Below, in pieces: positions 32,676 to 41,866 of a stretch of 64,000 nt of DNA. The notes beneath the pieces were generated by a model. The model was not told the DNA's origin, made no database searches, and was given only the letters and a program-made list of their open reading frames with translations. Every line of letters begins with the position of its first letter. Position 1 is the first letter of the stretch. Origin of the DNA: Oerskovia enterophila (GTDB lineage Bacteria > Actinomycetota > Actinomycetes > Actinomycetales > Cellulomonadaceae); the NCBI RefSeq assembly GCF_001692445.1, contig NZ_MAQA01000004.1:1-64000 (forward strand), written 5' to 3'. Both the position numbers and the translations under genes were made by a program.

Positions 32676-34586
32676 ATGACGACCGAGGGCGCTGTCCGGC
32701 CCAAGAAGCTCGAGCCCGCCCAGTACGTCCGCGCCCTGTCGGAGATCGTCCGGCTCTCGGCGCGCACGTCGCCGCTCGCGGTGACCATGAAGGTGGTCGG
32801 GTCGATCGTGGCGGCCGCGCTCCCGCTCGTGACGACGTTCTTCGCGGCGCTGACCACGACGGCTCTCGCGGACGCGTACGCGGGCACCGACGGCGCGGGC
32901 AACCGGGCGATCGTGTACGTGATCGTCACGGCGGCCCTGGGGCTGTTCATGGTCGCGTTCAACAGCGTGGACCGCTACATCCAGCGTTCGATGCAGTACA
33001 AGGTGGGCGCCAAGGTCTCCGACATGATGTTCGAGCGCTTCATGTCGCTCGAGTTCTGGCGCTACGACGACAAGGAGACGGTCGACCTGTTCGACCGCGC
33101 CAAGCGGTTCTCCGAGGCGTACCCCCGCGTGCTGGACCGGCTCGCCACGATCTTCACGCAGGTCGTCTCGGTCGTCCTGTCGGTCGTGACGCTGTTCTTC
33201 GTGAGCTGGTGGATCGCGCTGATCGTGCTCGTCGCGATCCTGCCGAGCGTGTACCTGCAGTTCAAGCTGTCCCGGGCCCAGATCGCGCACTGGAACTCCC
33301 ACATCGAGGTGCGGCGTCGGCGCGGCATGATCGAGCGCGGCCTGCTCCAGCCCCAGTACATCTCCGAGCTGCGCGTCTACGGCATGGTCCGCCACCTGCT
33401 GGGGCTGCGCCGGGACCTGCGCGACGAGGACGAGAAGCGTCGCATGGAGTTCGAGAAGACGTACATCCCCAAGCAGCTCCTGGGCGACGGCCTCCAGGCG
33501 GCGGCCGAGGTCACGGCCCTGGTCTGGGTCGTGCGCCAGATCGTGCTCCAGGCCCAGCCCGTGGGGCAGTTCGTGCTGGTCCAGCAGGTCGTGTCGCGTG
33601 CGCTGGACAGCGCGAACGGACTGGTGGACTCGCTCAGCAGCATCGACGAGGACCTCGCGAACCTGTTCGACTACGAGGCGTTCATGGCGCTGCCCGTGCG
33701 GGGCGAGCGTGAACGTCAGCTCGCCGCGGCACCGGAGACCATCGCGGTCGAGGACGTCACGTTCCGCTACACGGGCTCCGACGTCGACGTCCTCAAGGGG
33801 GTGTCGCTGACCATCCACCGTGGGTGGCACGTCGCGATCGTCGGCGAGAACGGCGCGGGCAAGTCGACGCTCGTCAAGATCCTCGTGGGCCTCTACGCGC
33901 CCACGACGGGAGCGGTCCGGCTCGACGGCGTGGACCTCCAGGAGCTCGACGTGAACTCCTGGCACGAGCAGCTCGCGGTGCTCCAGCAGGACTACCTCAA
34001 GTACGACTTCGCGACGGCGCTCGAGAACATCCAGTACGGCGACATCGAGGACCCGCCCAGCCGTGAGCGCGCGCTGGCCGCCGCGCACGACGCCGAGGCC
34101 AAGGAGTTCCTCGAGAAGCTCCCGCGCGGGATCGACTCGTACCTGAGCAACTGGATGGAAGAGAAGGGTAGCCGCAAGCGCGGCACACAGCTCTCGGGCG
34201 GTCAGTGGCAGCGCCTCGCGCTCGCGCGGAACTTCTACCGGGCCGCGCCCGTGGTCATCATGGACGAGCCGACGTCGGCGATCGACGCCCTGGCCGAGGC
34301 GCACATCTTCCGTCGCCTGTTCGCGGACAGGTCGCGCACCATCATCGCGATCAGCCACCGGCTCGCGACCATCGAGAAGGCCGACGTGATCTACATGCTC
34401 GCCGACGGCGTGGTCGCCGAGCAGGGGACGCACGCCGAGCTCGTGGCCCTGCGAGGCAGGTACTACACGATGTTCGAGGCCCAGCTCTCGGACCGGGACC
34501 GCGAGCAGGGTGCTCCAGGGACCGGCGTCGACGCGCCGGAGCGCCCCGCGCCCGAGCCGACCGTCGCGGCGGGAGACGACGGGTAG
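32676..34586 (+). CDS. ABC exporter, fused membrane and ATPase domains
   Basis: This 636-residue half-transporter has hydrophobic helices across about 30-330 and an ATPase domain at about 345-605. Walker A is GENGAGKST, the signature is LSGGQWQR, Walker B is VVIMDEPTS, and the switch His lies in AISHRL. The insert TSYLSNWMEEKG before the signature and the polar first loops recall exporters of lipids or peptides. The substrate is unknown. It would act as a homodimer or with another half-transporter. TACGAT is exactly 6 bp before the ATG. A PfkB-type kinase gene follows 11 bp downstream. Confidence 0.9.
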   Translation: MTTEGAVRPKKLEPAQYVRALSEIVRLSARTSPLAVTMKVVGSIVAAALPLVTTFFAALTTTALADAYAGTDGAGNRAIVYVIVTAALGLFMVAFNSVDRYIQRSMQYKVGAKVSDMMFERFMSLEFWRYDDKETVDLFDRAKRFSEAYPRVLDRLATIFTQVVSVVLSVVTLFFVSWWIALIVLVAILPSVYLQFKLSRAQIAHWNSHIEVRRRRGMIERGLLQPQYISELRVYGMVRHLLGLRRDLRDEDEKRRMEFEKTYIPKQLLGDGLQAAAEVTALVWVVRQIVLQAQPVGQFVLVQQVVSRALDSANGLVDSLSSIDEDLANLFDYEAFMALPVRGERERQLAAAPETIAVEDVTFRYTGSDVDVLKGVSLTIHRGWHVAIVGENGAGKSTLVKILVGLYAPTTGAVRLDGVDLQELDVNSWHEQLAVLQQDYLKYDFATALENIQYGDIEDPPSRERALAAAHDAEAKEFLEKLPRGIDSYLSNWMEEKGSRKRGTQLSGGQWQRLALARNFYRAAPVVIMDEPTSAIDALAEAHIFRRLFADRSRTIIAISHRLATIEKADVIYMLADGVVAEQGTHAELVALRGRYYTMFEAQLSDRDREQGAPGTGVDAPERPAPEPTVAAGDDG

Positions 34587-34597
34587 CGTCGGGCGGC

Positions 34598-35461
34598 ATG
34601 GAACATCAGCCCGCCCCGGTCTTCGTCGCCGGCCCCGTGTCGTGGAACGAGCTCGTCTACCTCGACACCCTGCCCGAGCCCCGCTCGCAGACGCTCTTCG
34701 CGCAGCGCCACCTCGCCACGGTGGGCGGCACGTCGGCGGGCAAGGCGCTCAACCTGCGCGCGCTGGGGCGCGCGGTCACGCTGCGCACGGTCCTGGGGTC
34801 CGACGACGTCGCTCCCCGTGTCGAGGACGTCCTGCGCAGGGCGGGGGTCGCGCTCCTCGTGGAACCGGCCCCGGACGGCCGGACCGAGCGGCACCTGAAC
34901 CTCATGGGTGGCGCGGGCGAGCGGCTGTCGATCTACCTCCAGGCCCCGGGCGACGTGCCTCGTGGCGAGACCTGGGAGGCCGCGGTCGCGGCGCTGAGCG
35001 CCGCCCCGGCGGTCGTGATCGACCTCGCGGTCCCGGCGCTGCCGCTGCTGCGCGAGTCCCGACGACTGGGCAAGGACGTGTGGTGCGACGTGCACGACTA
35101 CGACGGCGAGGCCACGTTCCACCGCGAGTTCCTCGACGCCGCGACGTTCCTCTTCCTCAGCTCGGACCGGCTGCCGGGATATCGCGCGTTCATGGAGCAG
35201 CGGGTGGCGGCCGGCGCGCGGCTCGTGGTCTGCACGCACGGAGCCCGGGGAGCGAGCGCCCTGACGGCGGACGGCGAGTGGTTCGACGTGCCTGCCGTGG
35301 CGGTCGAGCGCGTCGTGGACACCAACGGGGCGGGGGACGCGTTCTTCGCGGGGTTCCTCGACGCGTACCTGTCAGGAGCGACGGTCGTCGAGGCGTTGCG
35401 CGCGGGTGCTGCCCGCGGGGCGCTGTGCGTCCAGAGCCCGGACCTCGCGCCGTCGGTCTGA
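34598..35461 (+). CDS. PfkB-family carbohydrate kinase
   Basis: This 287-residue protein belongs to the ribokinase/PfkB family. A glycine-rich N-terminal segment (VGGTSAGKALNLRALG) is followed by VVIDLAVPALPLL, and the ATP-site and catalytic motif DTNGAGDAFFAGFLDAYL has the general-base Asp in GAGD. It phosphorylates a sugar or nucleoside hydroxyl, and the substrate is not evident. The ATG at 34598 is 11 bp from the ABC exporter stop, with TAGCGT 8 bp upstream, so it may be both co-transcribed and independently started. Confidence 0.9.
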   Translation: MEHQPAPVFVAGPVSWNELVYLDTLPEPRSQTLFAQRHLATVGGTSAGKALNLRALGRAVTLRTVLGSDDVAPRVEDVLRRAGVALLVEPAPDGRTERHLNLMGGAGERLSIYLQAPGDVPRGETWEAAVAALSAAPAVVIDLAVPALPLLRESRRLGKDVWCDVHDYDGEATFHREFLDAATFLFLSSDRLPGYRAFMEQRVAAGARLVVCTHGARGASALTADGEWFDVPAVAVERVVDTNGAGDAFFAGFLDAYLSGATVVEALRAGAARGALCVQSPDLAPSV

Positions 35462-35510
35462 GCGCAGCGCGAGGAGATCCACGCTGGGGCCGAGGGGTGG
35501 GACGTGCTGG

Positions 35511-35831
35511 TCAGGACCCGGCGGGAGCGACGCACTCGATCGGACGCCCGTCGACCTCGTGGATCCCCGGGCCGAGCTCGGCGCACTCGCCCATGAGCCA
35601 GACCAGCGTCGCGGCCCAGATCACGATGGCCACGATCACGAGGAACGAGACGATGATCGCGGCCACGGCCCACCAGTTGTTCCGGTGCACCCGGCGTGCC
35701 TTGACGAGTCCCACGATCCCCAGGACCAGCCCGACCAGCGACAGGGGGATCGACAGCACGAGCGCGACGATGCCCAGGGTCTTGCCGGGGGTGGGGGTGA
35801 GCGGCTCGGTCTGGGTCACGGGGGTCCTCAC
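35511..35831 (-). CDS. DUF4190-like small membrane protein
   Basis: This 106-residue protein has a short Thr/Pro-rich N-terminus, then KTLGIVALVLSI with two hydrophobic helices (about 18-42 and 54-80). A short external tail has two cysteines (ECAELGPGIHEVDGRPIEC) that could form a disulphide. It is clearly paralogous to the neighbouring gene 36035-36547. The GTG start at 35831 is tentative. Function is unknown. Confidence 0.7.
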   Translation of the reverse strand: MRTPVTQTEPLTPTPGKTLGIVALVLSIPLSLVGLVLGIVGLVKARRVHRNNWWAVAAIIVSFLVIVAIVIWAATLVWLMGECAELGPGIHEVDGRPIECVAPAGS

Positions 35832-35977
35832 GGTCGGTGCGGGCGCTCGTCGTGGCGACGTGCCCGGGTGCGGTCGGTGCTGCGGGGGCGGTGCACGTTC
35901 GGCGGGCCGTCAGGGTCCGCCGGCCGCCCGTCTCCAGTATGGCCGAGCGACGGTCTCGCCCGGTGCCCGTCCCAGGA

Positions 35978-36022
35978 ACGCCCGTGGGCCCCGACCGGAG
36001 GACGGTCGGGGCCCACGGGCGT
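35978..36022 (-). terminator. 20-bp perfect hairpin after DUF4190-like gene
   Basis: Stem 35978-35997 / 36003-36022 is perfect around loop GAGGA. It lies 12 bp beyond the stop of the leftward gene 36035-36547, separating it from its paralog. Confidence 0.8.
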
Positions 36023-36034
36023 CGTGCGGAGAGG

Positions 36035-36547
36035 TCAGGAGCAGGTGTAGGTGACCCCGTCGACGTAGTGCGTGCCGGCTCCGAGCTCGGCGCACTTCTC
36101 GATGAGCTCCGCCGCACCGAGCCCGAGGACGATCCCGACGACGATGCTCACGACCAGCAGCACCGCCCCGACGATGATGCCGGCGAGCGCGATGCCGTTC
36201 TTGTAGCCGGCCTTCTTGGACTTGTTGAGCGCGACGATGCTCAGGATCAGGCCGATGAGCGACGTGCAGCCGATGATCGACAGCACGAGCCCGACGATGC
36301 CGAGCGTCTTGCCCGGGTCCTGGGCCGGTGCGCCGGGGACGCCACCGGGGGTGTACGGCGCCTGCGGGGCGCCCGCGCCGTAGGGGGCCTGGGGTGCGCC
36401 GGGCGCCGGCGCGCCGTACTGCGGGGCCTGCGGGGCGCCGTACTGGGGAGCCTGGGGTGCCTGACCGGCAGCAGGGTCCTGGGGGCCGCCGGCGTACGGG
36501 TTCGGCTGACCGGACGGGTTCTGCTCGGGCTGCTCGGGGTAGGACAT
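36035..36547 (-). CDS. DUF4190-like membrane protein with Pro/Gln/Tyr-rich N-terminus
   Basis: This 170-residue protein has 75 N-terminal residues of low-complexity repeats (QAPQYGAP units). DPGKTLGIVGLVLSI and two membrane helices follow, then a tail with CAELGAGTHYVDGVTYTC. The tail cysteines match those of the paralog at 35511-35831. Such disordered repeats may bind other proteins at the membrane. The ATG at 36547 has AGGAG 5 bp upstream. It is transcribed away from the lipoprotein gene at 36733. Confidence 0.78.
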   Translation of the reverse strand: MSYPEQPEQNPSGQPNPYAGGPQDPAAGQAPQAPQYGAPQAPQYGAPAPGAPQAPYGAGAPQAPYTPGGVPGAPAQDPGKTLGIVGLVLSIIGCTSLIGLILSIVALNKSKKAGYKNGIALAGIIVGAVLLVVSIVVGIVLGLGAAELIEKCAELGAGTHYVDGVTYTCS

Positions 36548-36732
36548 GTCACTCCTCGTGGTGCGGTCGATGATCGCCGACAGTATGTCGTGCGTGAGGA
36601 CCCACGACAATGGTGAGGGCACCCGTGTCGGGTGCGGCGCCGTCGGGCCTCCTGGGGCGCTGCGGGCCGCCCCGGATGTCCACGACTCGCCCACGACTCG
36701 GCGCGACAGACCAGGTAGGCGATGATAGAGAC

Positions 36733-38400
36733 GTGAATTCACGGAAGGTCCGAATCGTCGCTCTTGCCGCCTCTGTCCTGGTGGCGACCCCGCTGCTGGC
36801 CGGTTGTGGGGAGGAGGGCGGTCCAGCGAGCACGGCCGAGGCCCCCGACGGCGGGCTGCGCGTCGTCGCGGCCGACGAGGTCGCGCCCGTCGTCGTCCTC
36901 GGCTCGAGCGACCCCGCCGAGCTCACGCTCACGGCGAGCCAGGCGTTCTTCGCCTCCGCACCGGTCGTGATCCTGGCCGACGCCGAGGACGAGACCGCAC
37001 AGGCGGCCGCGGCCGCTGCTGCGCTCCCGCTCCACGCTCCCGTCCTGCTCACCGGCGGGGCGATCGCCGACAGCGGTCTCACCAAGGAGATCGCCCGGCT
37101 CGGCGCGGTCACGGCCGTCGTCGTGACGCCCGACCCGGCCCCGCGCGTCGACGCGTCGGGCACGGCCGGAACCTCCGGCGCGGCGGTCTCTTCCGTGTCC
37201 TCGTCCGAGGACCTCGAGGAGGAAGCGCGCAAGACGGTCCGGGCGATCGACCCGGACCTGCAGACGGTGCTCCTCGGGGCCGGGGCGCTCGTCGAGACCC
37301 AGGACGGCGGGACGGAGATCGACGACAGGGACCTCGCGGAGGTCCAGGAACAGCTTCCCGAGACCGAGTCCCCACGGCTCCTGACCGAGGTGCTCGCGCT
37401 GGTCGACCAGACCCCGGGGCAGGCGACGGCGCTCGCCACGGCACAGGCCGCGGGCGTGGTCCCGCTCGCGGTGCCTGGTGGTGACCCCCGCGCCTCGAGC
37501 GTCTCCGTCCAGGCCATGGCGCAGGCCAAGGCGCTCGCGGTCGTCGGGATCGGCGAGTCGTTCGGGACGGTCGAACAGCTGACCGCCCGCGTCCGGTCGG
37601 CCGAGACGGGTGTCGAGCTCACGGGCGGCGGGCAGCTCGTCACGGCGGGCAAGCGCTACGTCGTCCTGCCGGGGACGACCGTCCCGGCGACCCCGGCCAA
37701 GATCACCGACGCCGTCGCGCGGACCGCGGCTCGCGCCGAGCCGTACGTCGCGGTCGCGGGCGAGTCGGGCGAGACCGACAAGACCGTGACGGTCCCGACG
37801 CTCGAGCTGGTCGTCACGGAGGCGTCCGGGGCGGCGGGCAAGGACGGGAACTACTCGACCGAGCTCACGGTCGAGGCCGTGCGTCCCGCGGTCGAGGCGG
37901 CCCTCGGCGCGGGCCAGCACGTGCTCCTCGAGTTCCAGCCGGGGAAGGCGACGTTCGTCGAGCAGGTCCGGCAGTACGCGGATCTGCTGTCCCTGCCCGG
38001 CGTCGGGGTCTCGCTCGACCTCGACGCGCGCCGGGCGAGCGGCGCGGTCAAGAAGGACGGCGTGGTCCCCGCGCAGGAGATCGACGCGGTCGTCGACTAC
38101 CTCGCCGGGGTCGTGGAGGGCAAGGCCCTGCCGCAGAAGATGCTCGTGGTGCACGTCTCGCAGCCGGGCGCGCTGACCGAGGCGCAGTCGCTGACGACGA
38201 CCGACGACGCCGTGGCCGTGGTGCTGCACTCCGACGTCACGGGTTCGTCCGCGGTGCGGGAGAAGGCCTGGAACGAGCTCACCAAGGCCGTCCCCGGGGT
38301 GTCGTGGTGGGGCTGGACGGACGTGGCGGGCGAAGCGACCGCAGGGCCCGCCGCTGCCGCTGGCGGAGTCGGCGCACCGCTCGTCGTCGTCGTGGAGTAG
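36733..38400 (+). CDS. lipoprotein with cell-wall-binding-repeat-like region
   Basis: This 555-residue protein has a signal peptide with lipobox LLAGC at about residues 19-23. Residues of about 45-125 (VVVLGSSDPAELTLTASQAFF, APVVILADA and then APVLLTGGA) resemble cell-wall-binding repeat 2 units. A second alpha/beta domain lies in the C-terminal half (about 380-540, HVLLEFQPGKATFVEQVRQYADLL and then WGWTDVAGE), suggesting a barrel-type extracytoplasmic fold. No catalytic motif was recognised. GATGAT lies exactly 6 bp before the GTG start, suggesting a leaderless mRNA. The 36548-36732 gap otherwise holds only small hairpins. Confidence 0.65.
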   Translation: MNSRKVRIVALAASVLVATPLLAGCGEEGGPASTAEAPDGGLRVVAADEVAPVVVLGSSDPAELTLTASQAFFASAPVVILADAEDETAQAAAAAAALPLHAPVLLTGGAIADSGLTKEIARLGAVTAVVVTPDPAPRVDASGTAGTSGAAVSSVSSSEDLEEEARKTVRAIDPDLQTVLLGAGALVETQDGGTEIDDRDLAEVQEQLPETESPRLLTEVLALVDQTPGQATALATAQAAGVVPLAVPGGDPRASSVSVQAMAQAKALAVVGIGESFGTVEQLTARVRSAETGVELTGGGQLVTAGKRYVVLPGTTVPATPAKITDAVARTAARAEPYVAVAGESGETDKTVTVPTLELVVTEASGAAGKDGNYSTELTVEAVRPAVEAALGAGQHVLLEFQPGKATFVEQVRQYADLLSLPGVGVSLDLDARRASGAVKKDGVVPAQEIDAVVDYLAGVVEGKALPQKMLVVHVSQPGALTEAQSLTTTDDAVAVVLHSDVTGSSAVREKAWNELTKAVPGVSWWGWTDVAGEATAGPAAAAGGVGAPLVVVVE

Positions 38401-38425
38401 GGCGGGGCGCTCGCGCACAGGTCGC

Positions 38426-38483
38426 TTGTCCGCGCCTGCCGGGGCGGTTACGGTATGTCGACCAGAACAGACGAATCGATTCG
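38426..38483 (+). promoter_or_regulatory. promoter and palindrome of hexosaminidase gene
   Basis: The -35 TTGTCC (38426-38431), a 17-bp spacer and the -10 TACGGT (38449-38454) form a good promoter. A perfect 12-bp palindrome CGAATCGATTCG (38472-38483) lies about 10 bp past the expected start site. This is a typical repressor operator position for a sugar-responsive regulator. Confidence 0.6.
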
Positions 38484-38525
38484 ACACGGTCGGGTCGAGA
38501 GACGAACGACGACGAGGTCCCCCCG

Positions 38526-39989
38526 ATGGTCGCCATCATCCCCCAGCCCCTGCACGTCGAGTCCCCGGTGGGCGGTGCCGCGTTCCCGCTCGAGGGTGCC
38601 GTCCTCGTGGCCGGGCCCACCGAGGCCGAGCAGCGGGTCGCGGCCTACGCCGCGGACCTCCTGACGCGTGCCGCGGGCACACGGGTCGCCGTCGCGGGCT
38701 CCGTGCCCGACGGCGCCCCCTCCATCGCGCTGCGGCTCGCCGACGTCGCGGGCCCCTCCGGCTCGGACAGCCCCGAGCGCTACACGCTCGAGGTCGACGG
38801 CTCGGGTGCCGTCCTGACGGCCACCGCGCCGGTCGGCCTGTTCCACGCGGTCCAGACGCTCCGCCGGCTCGTGACCGAGGGCGAGCACGGCCCCGAGGTG
38901 AGCGCCGTCGTCGTGCACGACGCCCCGCGCTTCGCGTGGCGAGGCCTCTCGTTCGACGTGGCCCGCAACTTCTTCCCCGTGCGGCAGATCGAGCTCGTGA
39001 TCGACGTCCTCGCCTCGTACAAGCTCAACGTCCTGCACCTGCACCTGACCGACGACCAGGGCTGGCGCATCGAGACGCCGTCGCGCCCCGAGCTCGCGAA
39101 GCTCGCGTCCGAGACCTCCACGAGCGGCACGGCCGGCGGGCACCTGAGCCTCGCCGACTTCCGGCACCTGCAGGACTACGCCGCAGACCGCTTCGTGACG
39201 ATCGTCCCGGAGATCGACCTCCCCGGGCACACCAACGCCGCGACCTCGGTCTACGGCGAGCTGCGGGCCGACGGTCAGCGCACCGCACCCTACGAGGGCA
39301 TCGAGGTCGGGTTCTCGCAGCTCACGTACGACCTGCCCGCGACCGAGCCGTTCCTGCGCGAGGTCCTCGCGGACGTCGCCGCGATCACCGACGGCGAGTA
39401 CCTCCACGTGGGCGGTGACGAGGCGCTCACGCTGGGCGCCGAGGAGTACGCGCAGTTCATCGCGCTGCTCGAGGAGATCGTGGCCGAGACGGGCAAGAAG
39501 ACCATCACGTGGCAGGAGGCGGCCCAGGCCGGGACCCGCCCGGACACGCTCCTGCAGTACTGGGACAACCGGGTCGACAGCGCCCCGTTCCTCGCCGCGG
39601 CGGCCCGCGGCTCGCGCTTCATCATGTCCCCGGGCAACCGCGCCTACCTCGACATGAAGTACACCGCCGAGTACCCCCTGGGTCAGGACTGGGCAGGCCT
39701 CATCGAGCTGCGCACCGCGTACGACTGGGACCCGGCCGAGGTCATCGAGGGCCTGCCCGTCGACCAGATCGAGGGGGTCGAGGCCGCGGTGTGGACCGAG
39801 ACCCTCTCGACCCAGGAAGAGCTCTTCCTCATGCTCCTGCCGCGCCTGTCCGCGGTCGCCGAGGTCGCGTGGACCGCGCCCGAGCGCAAGGACTGGGACG
39901 ACTACCGCGCCCGCGTCGTGGCGGAGGCCGCGACGTGGCGTCGCGAGGGCCTGTCGTTCCACGAGACGCCGCAGGTCGACTGGTCGTAG
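38526..39989 (+). CDS. beta-N-acetylhexosaminidase (GH20)
   Basis: This 487-residue enzyme has a GH20b alpha/beta domain (about 1-130) followed by the GH20 barrel. The barrel contains LHLHLTDDQGWRIE, EIDLPGHTNA and the catalytic Asp-Glu pair in HVGGDEALTL. LQYWDN and WTETLSTQEELFLMLLPR follow. It removes terminal GlcNAc or GalNAc from chitin-derived or wall-derived oligosaccharides by substrate-assisted catalysis. No signal peptide is seen, so it probably acts on imported oligosaccharides. The ATG at 38526 has GAGG 8 bp upstream. Its promoter carries a palindrome that probably binds a sugar-responsive repressor. Confidence 0.92.
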   Translation: MVAIIPQPLHVESPVGGAAFPLEGAVLVAGPTEAEQRVAAYAADLLTRAAGTRVAVAGSVPDGAPSIALRLADVAGPSGSDSPERYTLEVDGSGAVLTATAPVGLFHAVQTLRRLVTEGEHGPEVSAVVVHDAPRFAWRGLSFDVARNFFPVRQIELVIDVLASYKLNVLHLHLTDDQGWRIETPSRPELAKLASETSTSGTAGGHLSLADFRHLQDYAADRFVTIVPEIDLPGHTNAATSVYGELRADGQRTAPYEGIEVGFSQLTYDLPATEPFLREVLADVAAITDGEYLHVGGDEALTLGAEEYAQFIALLEEIVAETGKKTITWQEAAQAGTRPDTLLQYWDNRVDSAPFLAAAARGSRFIMSPGNRAYLDMKYTAEYPLGQDWAGLIELRTAYDWDPAEVIEGLPVDQIEGVEAAVWTETLSTQEELFLMLLPRLSAVAEVAWTAPERKDWDDYRARVVAEAATWRREGLSFHETPQVDWS

Positions 39990-40024
39990 TCCGCGCCCCT
40001 GCGGCGCCGACCGCCCCGCGGTGC

Positions 40025-40077
40025 CGAGCATGCGGTCGTCGTCCACGATCCTGGGATCGACGACGACCGCATGCTCG
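40025..40077. terminator. bidirectional terminator between convergent genes
   Basis: A perfect 19-bp stem (40025-40043 / 40059-40077, beginning CGAGCATGC) encloses a 15-nt loop that has its own small GATCC/GGATC hairpin. It lies between the hexosaminidase and mannosyltransferase ends. Confidence 0.8.
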
Positions 40078-40152
40078 ACCGACCCCCACCCCATGCTCGG
40101 CTCACGACATCGGCTGGTCGGGCACGGGCAGGCCGCACCCGACCGGGGACGG

Positions 40153-41841
40153 CTAGATCCAGCTGGGCAGCCACATGTGCAGGCGCCAGAACCACTCGGG
40201 GACGTTCATGGCCGTCCAGATCGGGTAGAAGAAGATGCTCATCACGGCGATCACGGTGAGCAGCGCGGTCGCGCCCCAGACCACCCAGCCGCGGGCCGTC
40301 CGGTCCCGGTCGGTGGCCTCGAGCAGGACCGTCACGACGTAGACGAGCGCGAGGACCACCCACGGGGTGAACACGATCGCGTAGAACGTGAAGATCGTGC
40401 GGTCCGGGTACGCGAACCAGGGGAGCCAGCCCGCGACCAGGCCGCTCAGCACGGCCGTCGCGCGCCAGTCCTTGCGCCAGACCAGGAGCACGACCGTGGC
40501 CACGATCGCGAGCGCGGCCGACCACCACAGGACCGGGTTGCCCAGCGACGTGATGACCCGCGCGCACTCGTCGTAGCCGCAGCCCGTCACGCCGTCGGAC
40601 CCGTCGCGGTAGTAGAAGGACGTGGGCCGCCACTGCACGATCCACCCGATGGGCTTCGACGCGTACGAGTGCTCGGCGCTGAGCCCCGTGTGGAAGTCCC
40701 ACATCTTCTGGTGGTAGGCCCACAGCGAGCGCAGCGCCTCGGGGAGCCACTGCACGCCCTCGCCCGGATGCTCCGCGGCCCAGTCGCGCATGTACGAGCT
40801 CGGTGAGCGGAACCACGAGAACCAGGTCGCGAGATAGGTGAGCGCCGCGGTGGGCAGCATGACGAGCGCGGCCGGGACCGCGTCCGCGAGCAGCGCGTCC
40901 TCCCACCACCTCTTGATACCGACGGTGCGGCGCGCCGTGGCGTCCCACAGCACCGACAGCAGGGCGAAGGCCGCGAGGAAGTACAGGCCCGACCACTTGA
41001 CCCCGCACGCGAGACCGAGAGAGACGGCCGCCGCGAAGCGCCACCAGCGCCACCCCAGCCGCGGGCCGTAGCGGCCGATCTCCCGTCCCGAGTCGACGAG
41101 GGCGGCGACCCGGTCCGCGAGCCGGCGTCGTGCCTGCTCGCGGTCGAGCAGGAGGAAGCCGAACGCGACGAGCACCCAGAACATGAGGAAGTTGTCGAGC
41201 AGCCCCGTGCGCGAGTGCACGATCGCCATGCCGTCGATCGCGAGCAGGCCGCCCGCCAGGACGCCCATCGCGGTCGAGGCGAACAGGCGGCGCGCGATCC
41301 GGGCCAGCAGGAACACCGACAGGATCCCGACGAGCGCGGTCGAGATGCGCCACGACCACGGGTTCTCGGCCCCGCCGAAGAGCTGCATGCCGCCCGCGAT
41401 CATCCACTTGCCGAGCGGCGGGTGGACCACGTAGTCGGGGAGGTTCAGGAACGTGTCGACGTTCCCGGCCTCGAACGCGGGGTTGGGGTCCTCGGGCCAC
41501 TTGGCCTCGAAGCCCACCCGCAAGAGCGTGTAGGCCTGCTTGACGTAGTACGTCTCGTCGAACACGAGGTTGCCGGGGCGACCCAGGTCCCACAGGCGCA
41601 GGCCACCGGCCAGCAGCGCGACCAGCGCGGGGCCGAGCCATCCCCACAGGCGGTCCTGGGGCGTCGACCCCAGCGCGAGGCGGCGCGCTCCCAGGAGCTT
41701 GATCAGGAGGCGGTCGCGCACCGACAGCCCGGCCTCCTCCTCGGCCTCGACCCTGGCCACCGGGAACGGGGAGTCGCTCCCCGGACCTGGACCGGGGGCT
41801 GCGGGCGTGGGGTCGGCGGAGGGCTGGGGCACGTCGGCCAT
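40153..41841 (-). CDS. protein O-mannosyltransferase (PMT family)
   Basis: This 562-residue multi-spanning enzyme transfers mannose from polyprenyl-phosphate-mannose to Ser/Thr of exported proteins. A short acidic cytoplasmic N-terminus leads to TM1 (GPALVALLAGGLRLWDLG) and then the first extracytoplasmic loop with FDETYYVKQAYTLL. This contains the catalytic Asp-Glu of the family. PPLGKWMIAGGMQLFG follows, with about ten further helices. The ATG at 41841 is a tentative start. A TACGAT hexamer overlaps it, and a GTG 7 bp past that hexamer could be a leaderless alternative. It is divergent from rsmI, as in many actinobacteria. Confidence 0.92.
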   Translation of the reverse strand: MADVPQPSADPTPAAPGPGPGSDSPFPVARVEAEEEAGLSVRDRLLIKLLGARRLALGSTPQDRLWGWLGPALVALLAGGLRLWDLGRPGNLVFDETYYVKQAYTLLRVGFEAKWPEDPNPAFEAGNVDTFLNLPDYVVHPPLGKWMIAGGMQLFGGAENPWSWRISTALVGILSVFLLARIARRLFASTAMGVLAGGLLAIDGMAIVHSRTGLLDNFLMFWVLVAFGFLLLDREQARRRLADRVAALVDSGREIGRYGPRLGWRWWRFAAAVSLGLACGVKWSGLYFLAAFALLSVLWDATARRTVGIKRWWEDALLADAVPAALVMLPTAALTYLATWFSWFRSPSSYMRDWAAEHPGEGVQWLPEALRSLWAYHQKMWDFHTGLSAEHSYASKPIGWIVQWRPTSFYYRDGSDGVTGCGYDECARVITSLGNPVLWWSAALAIVATVVLLVWRKDWRATAVLSGLVAGWLPWFAYPDRTIFTFYAIVFTPWVVLALVYVVTVLLEATDRDRTARGWVVWGATALLTVIAVMSIFFYPIWTAMNVPEWFWRLHMWLPSWI

Positions 41842-41866
41842 CGTAGGACGTGGAACGCTAGGGGGT

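Noticed and set aside
31554-34433. A 959-codon minus-strand frame
   Set aside because: It is antisense to the ABC exporter and acetyltransferase, both with clear motifs.
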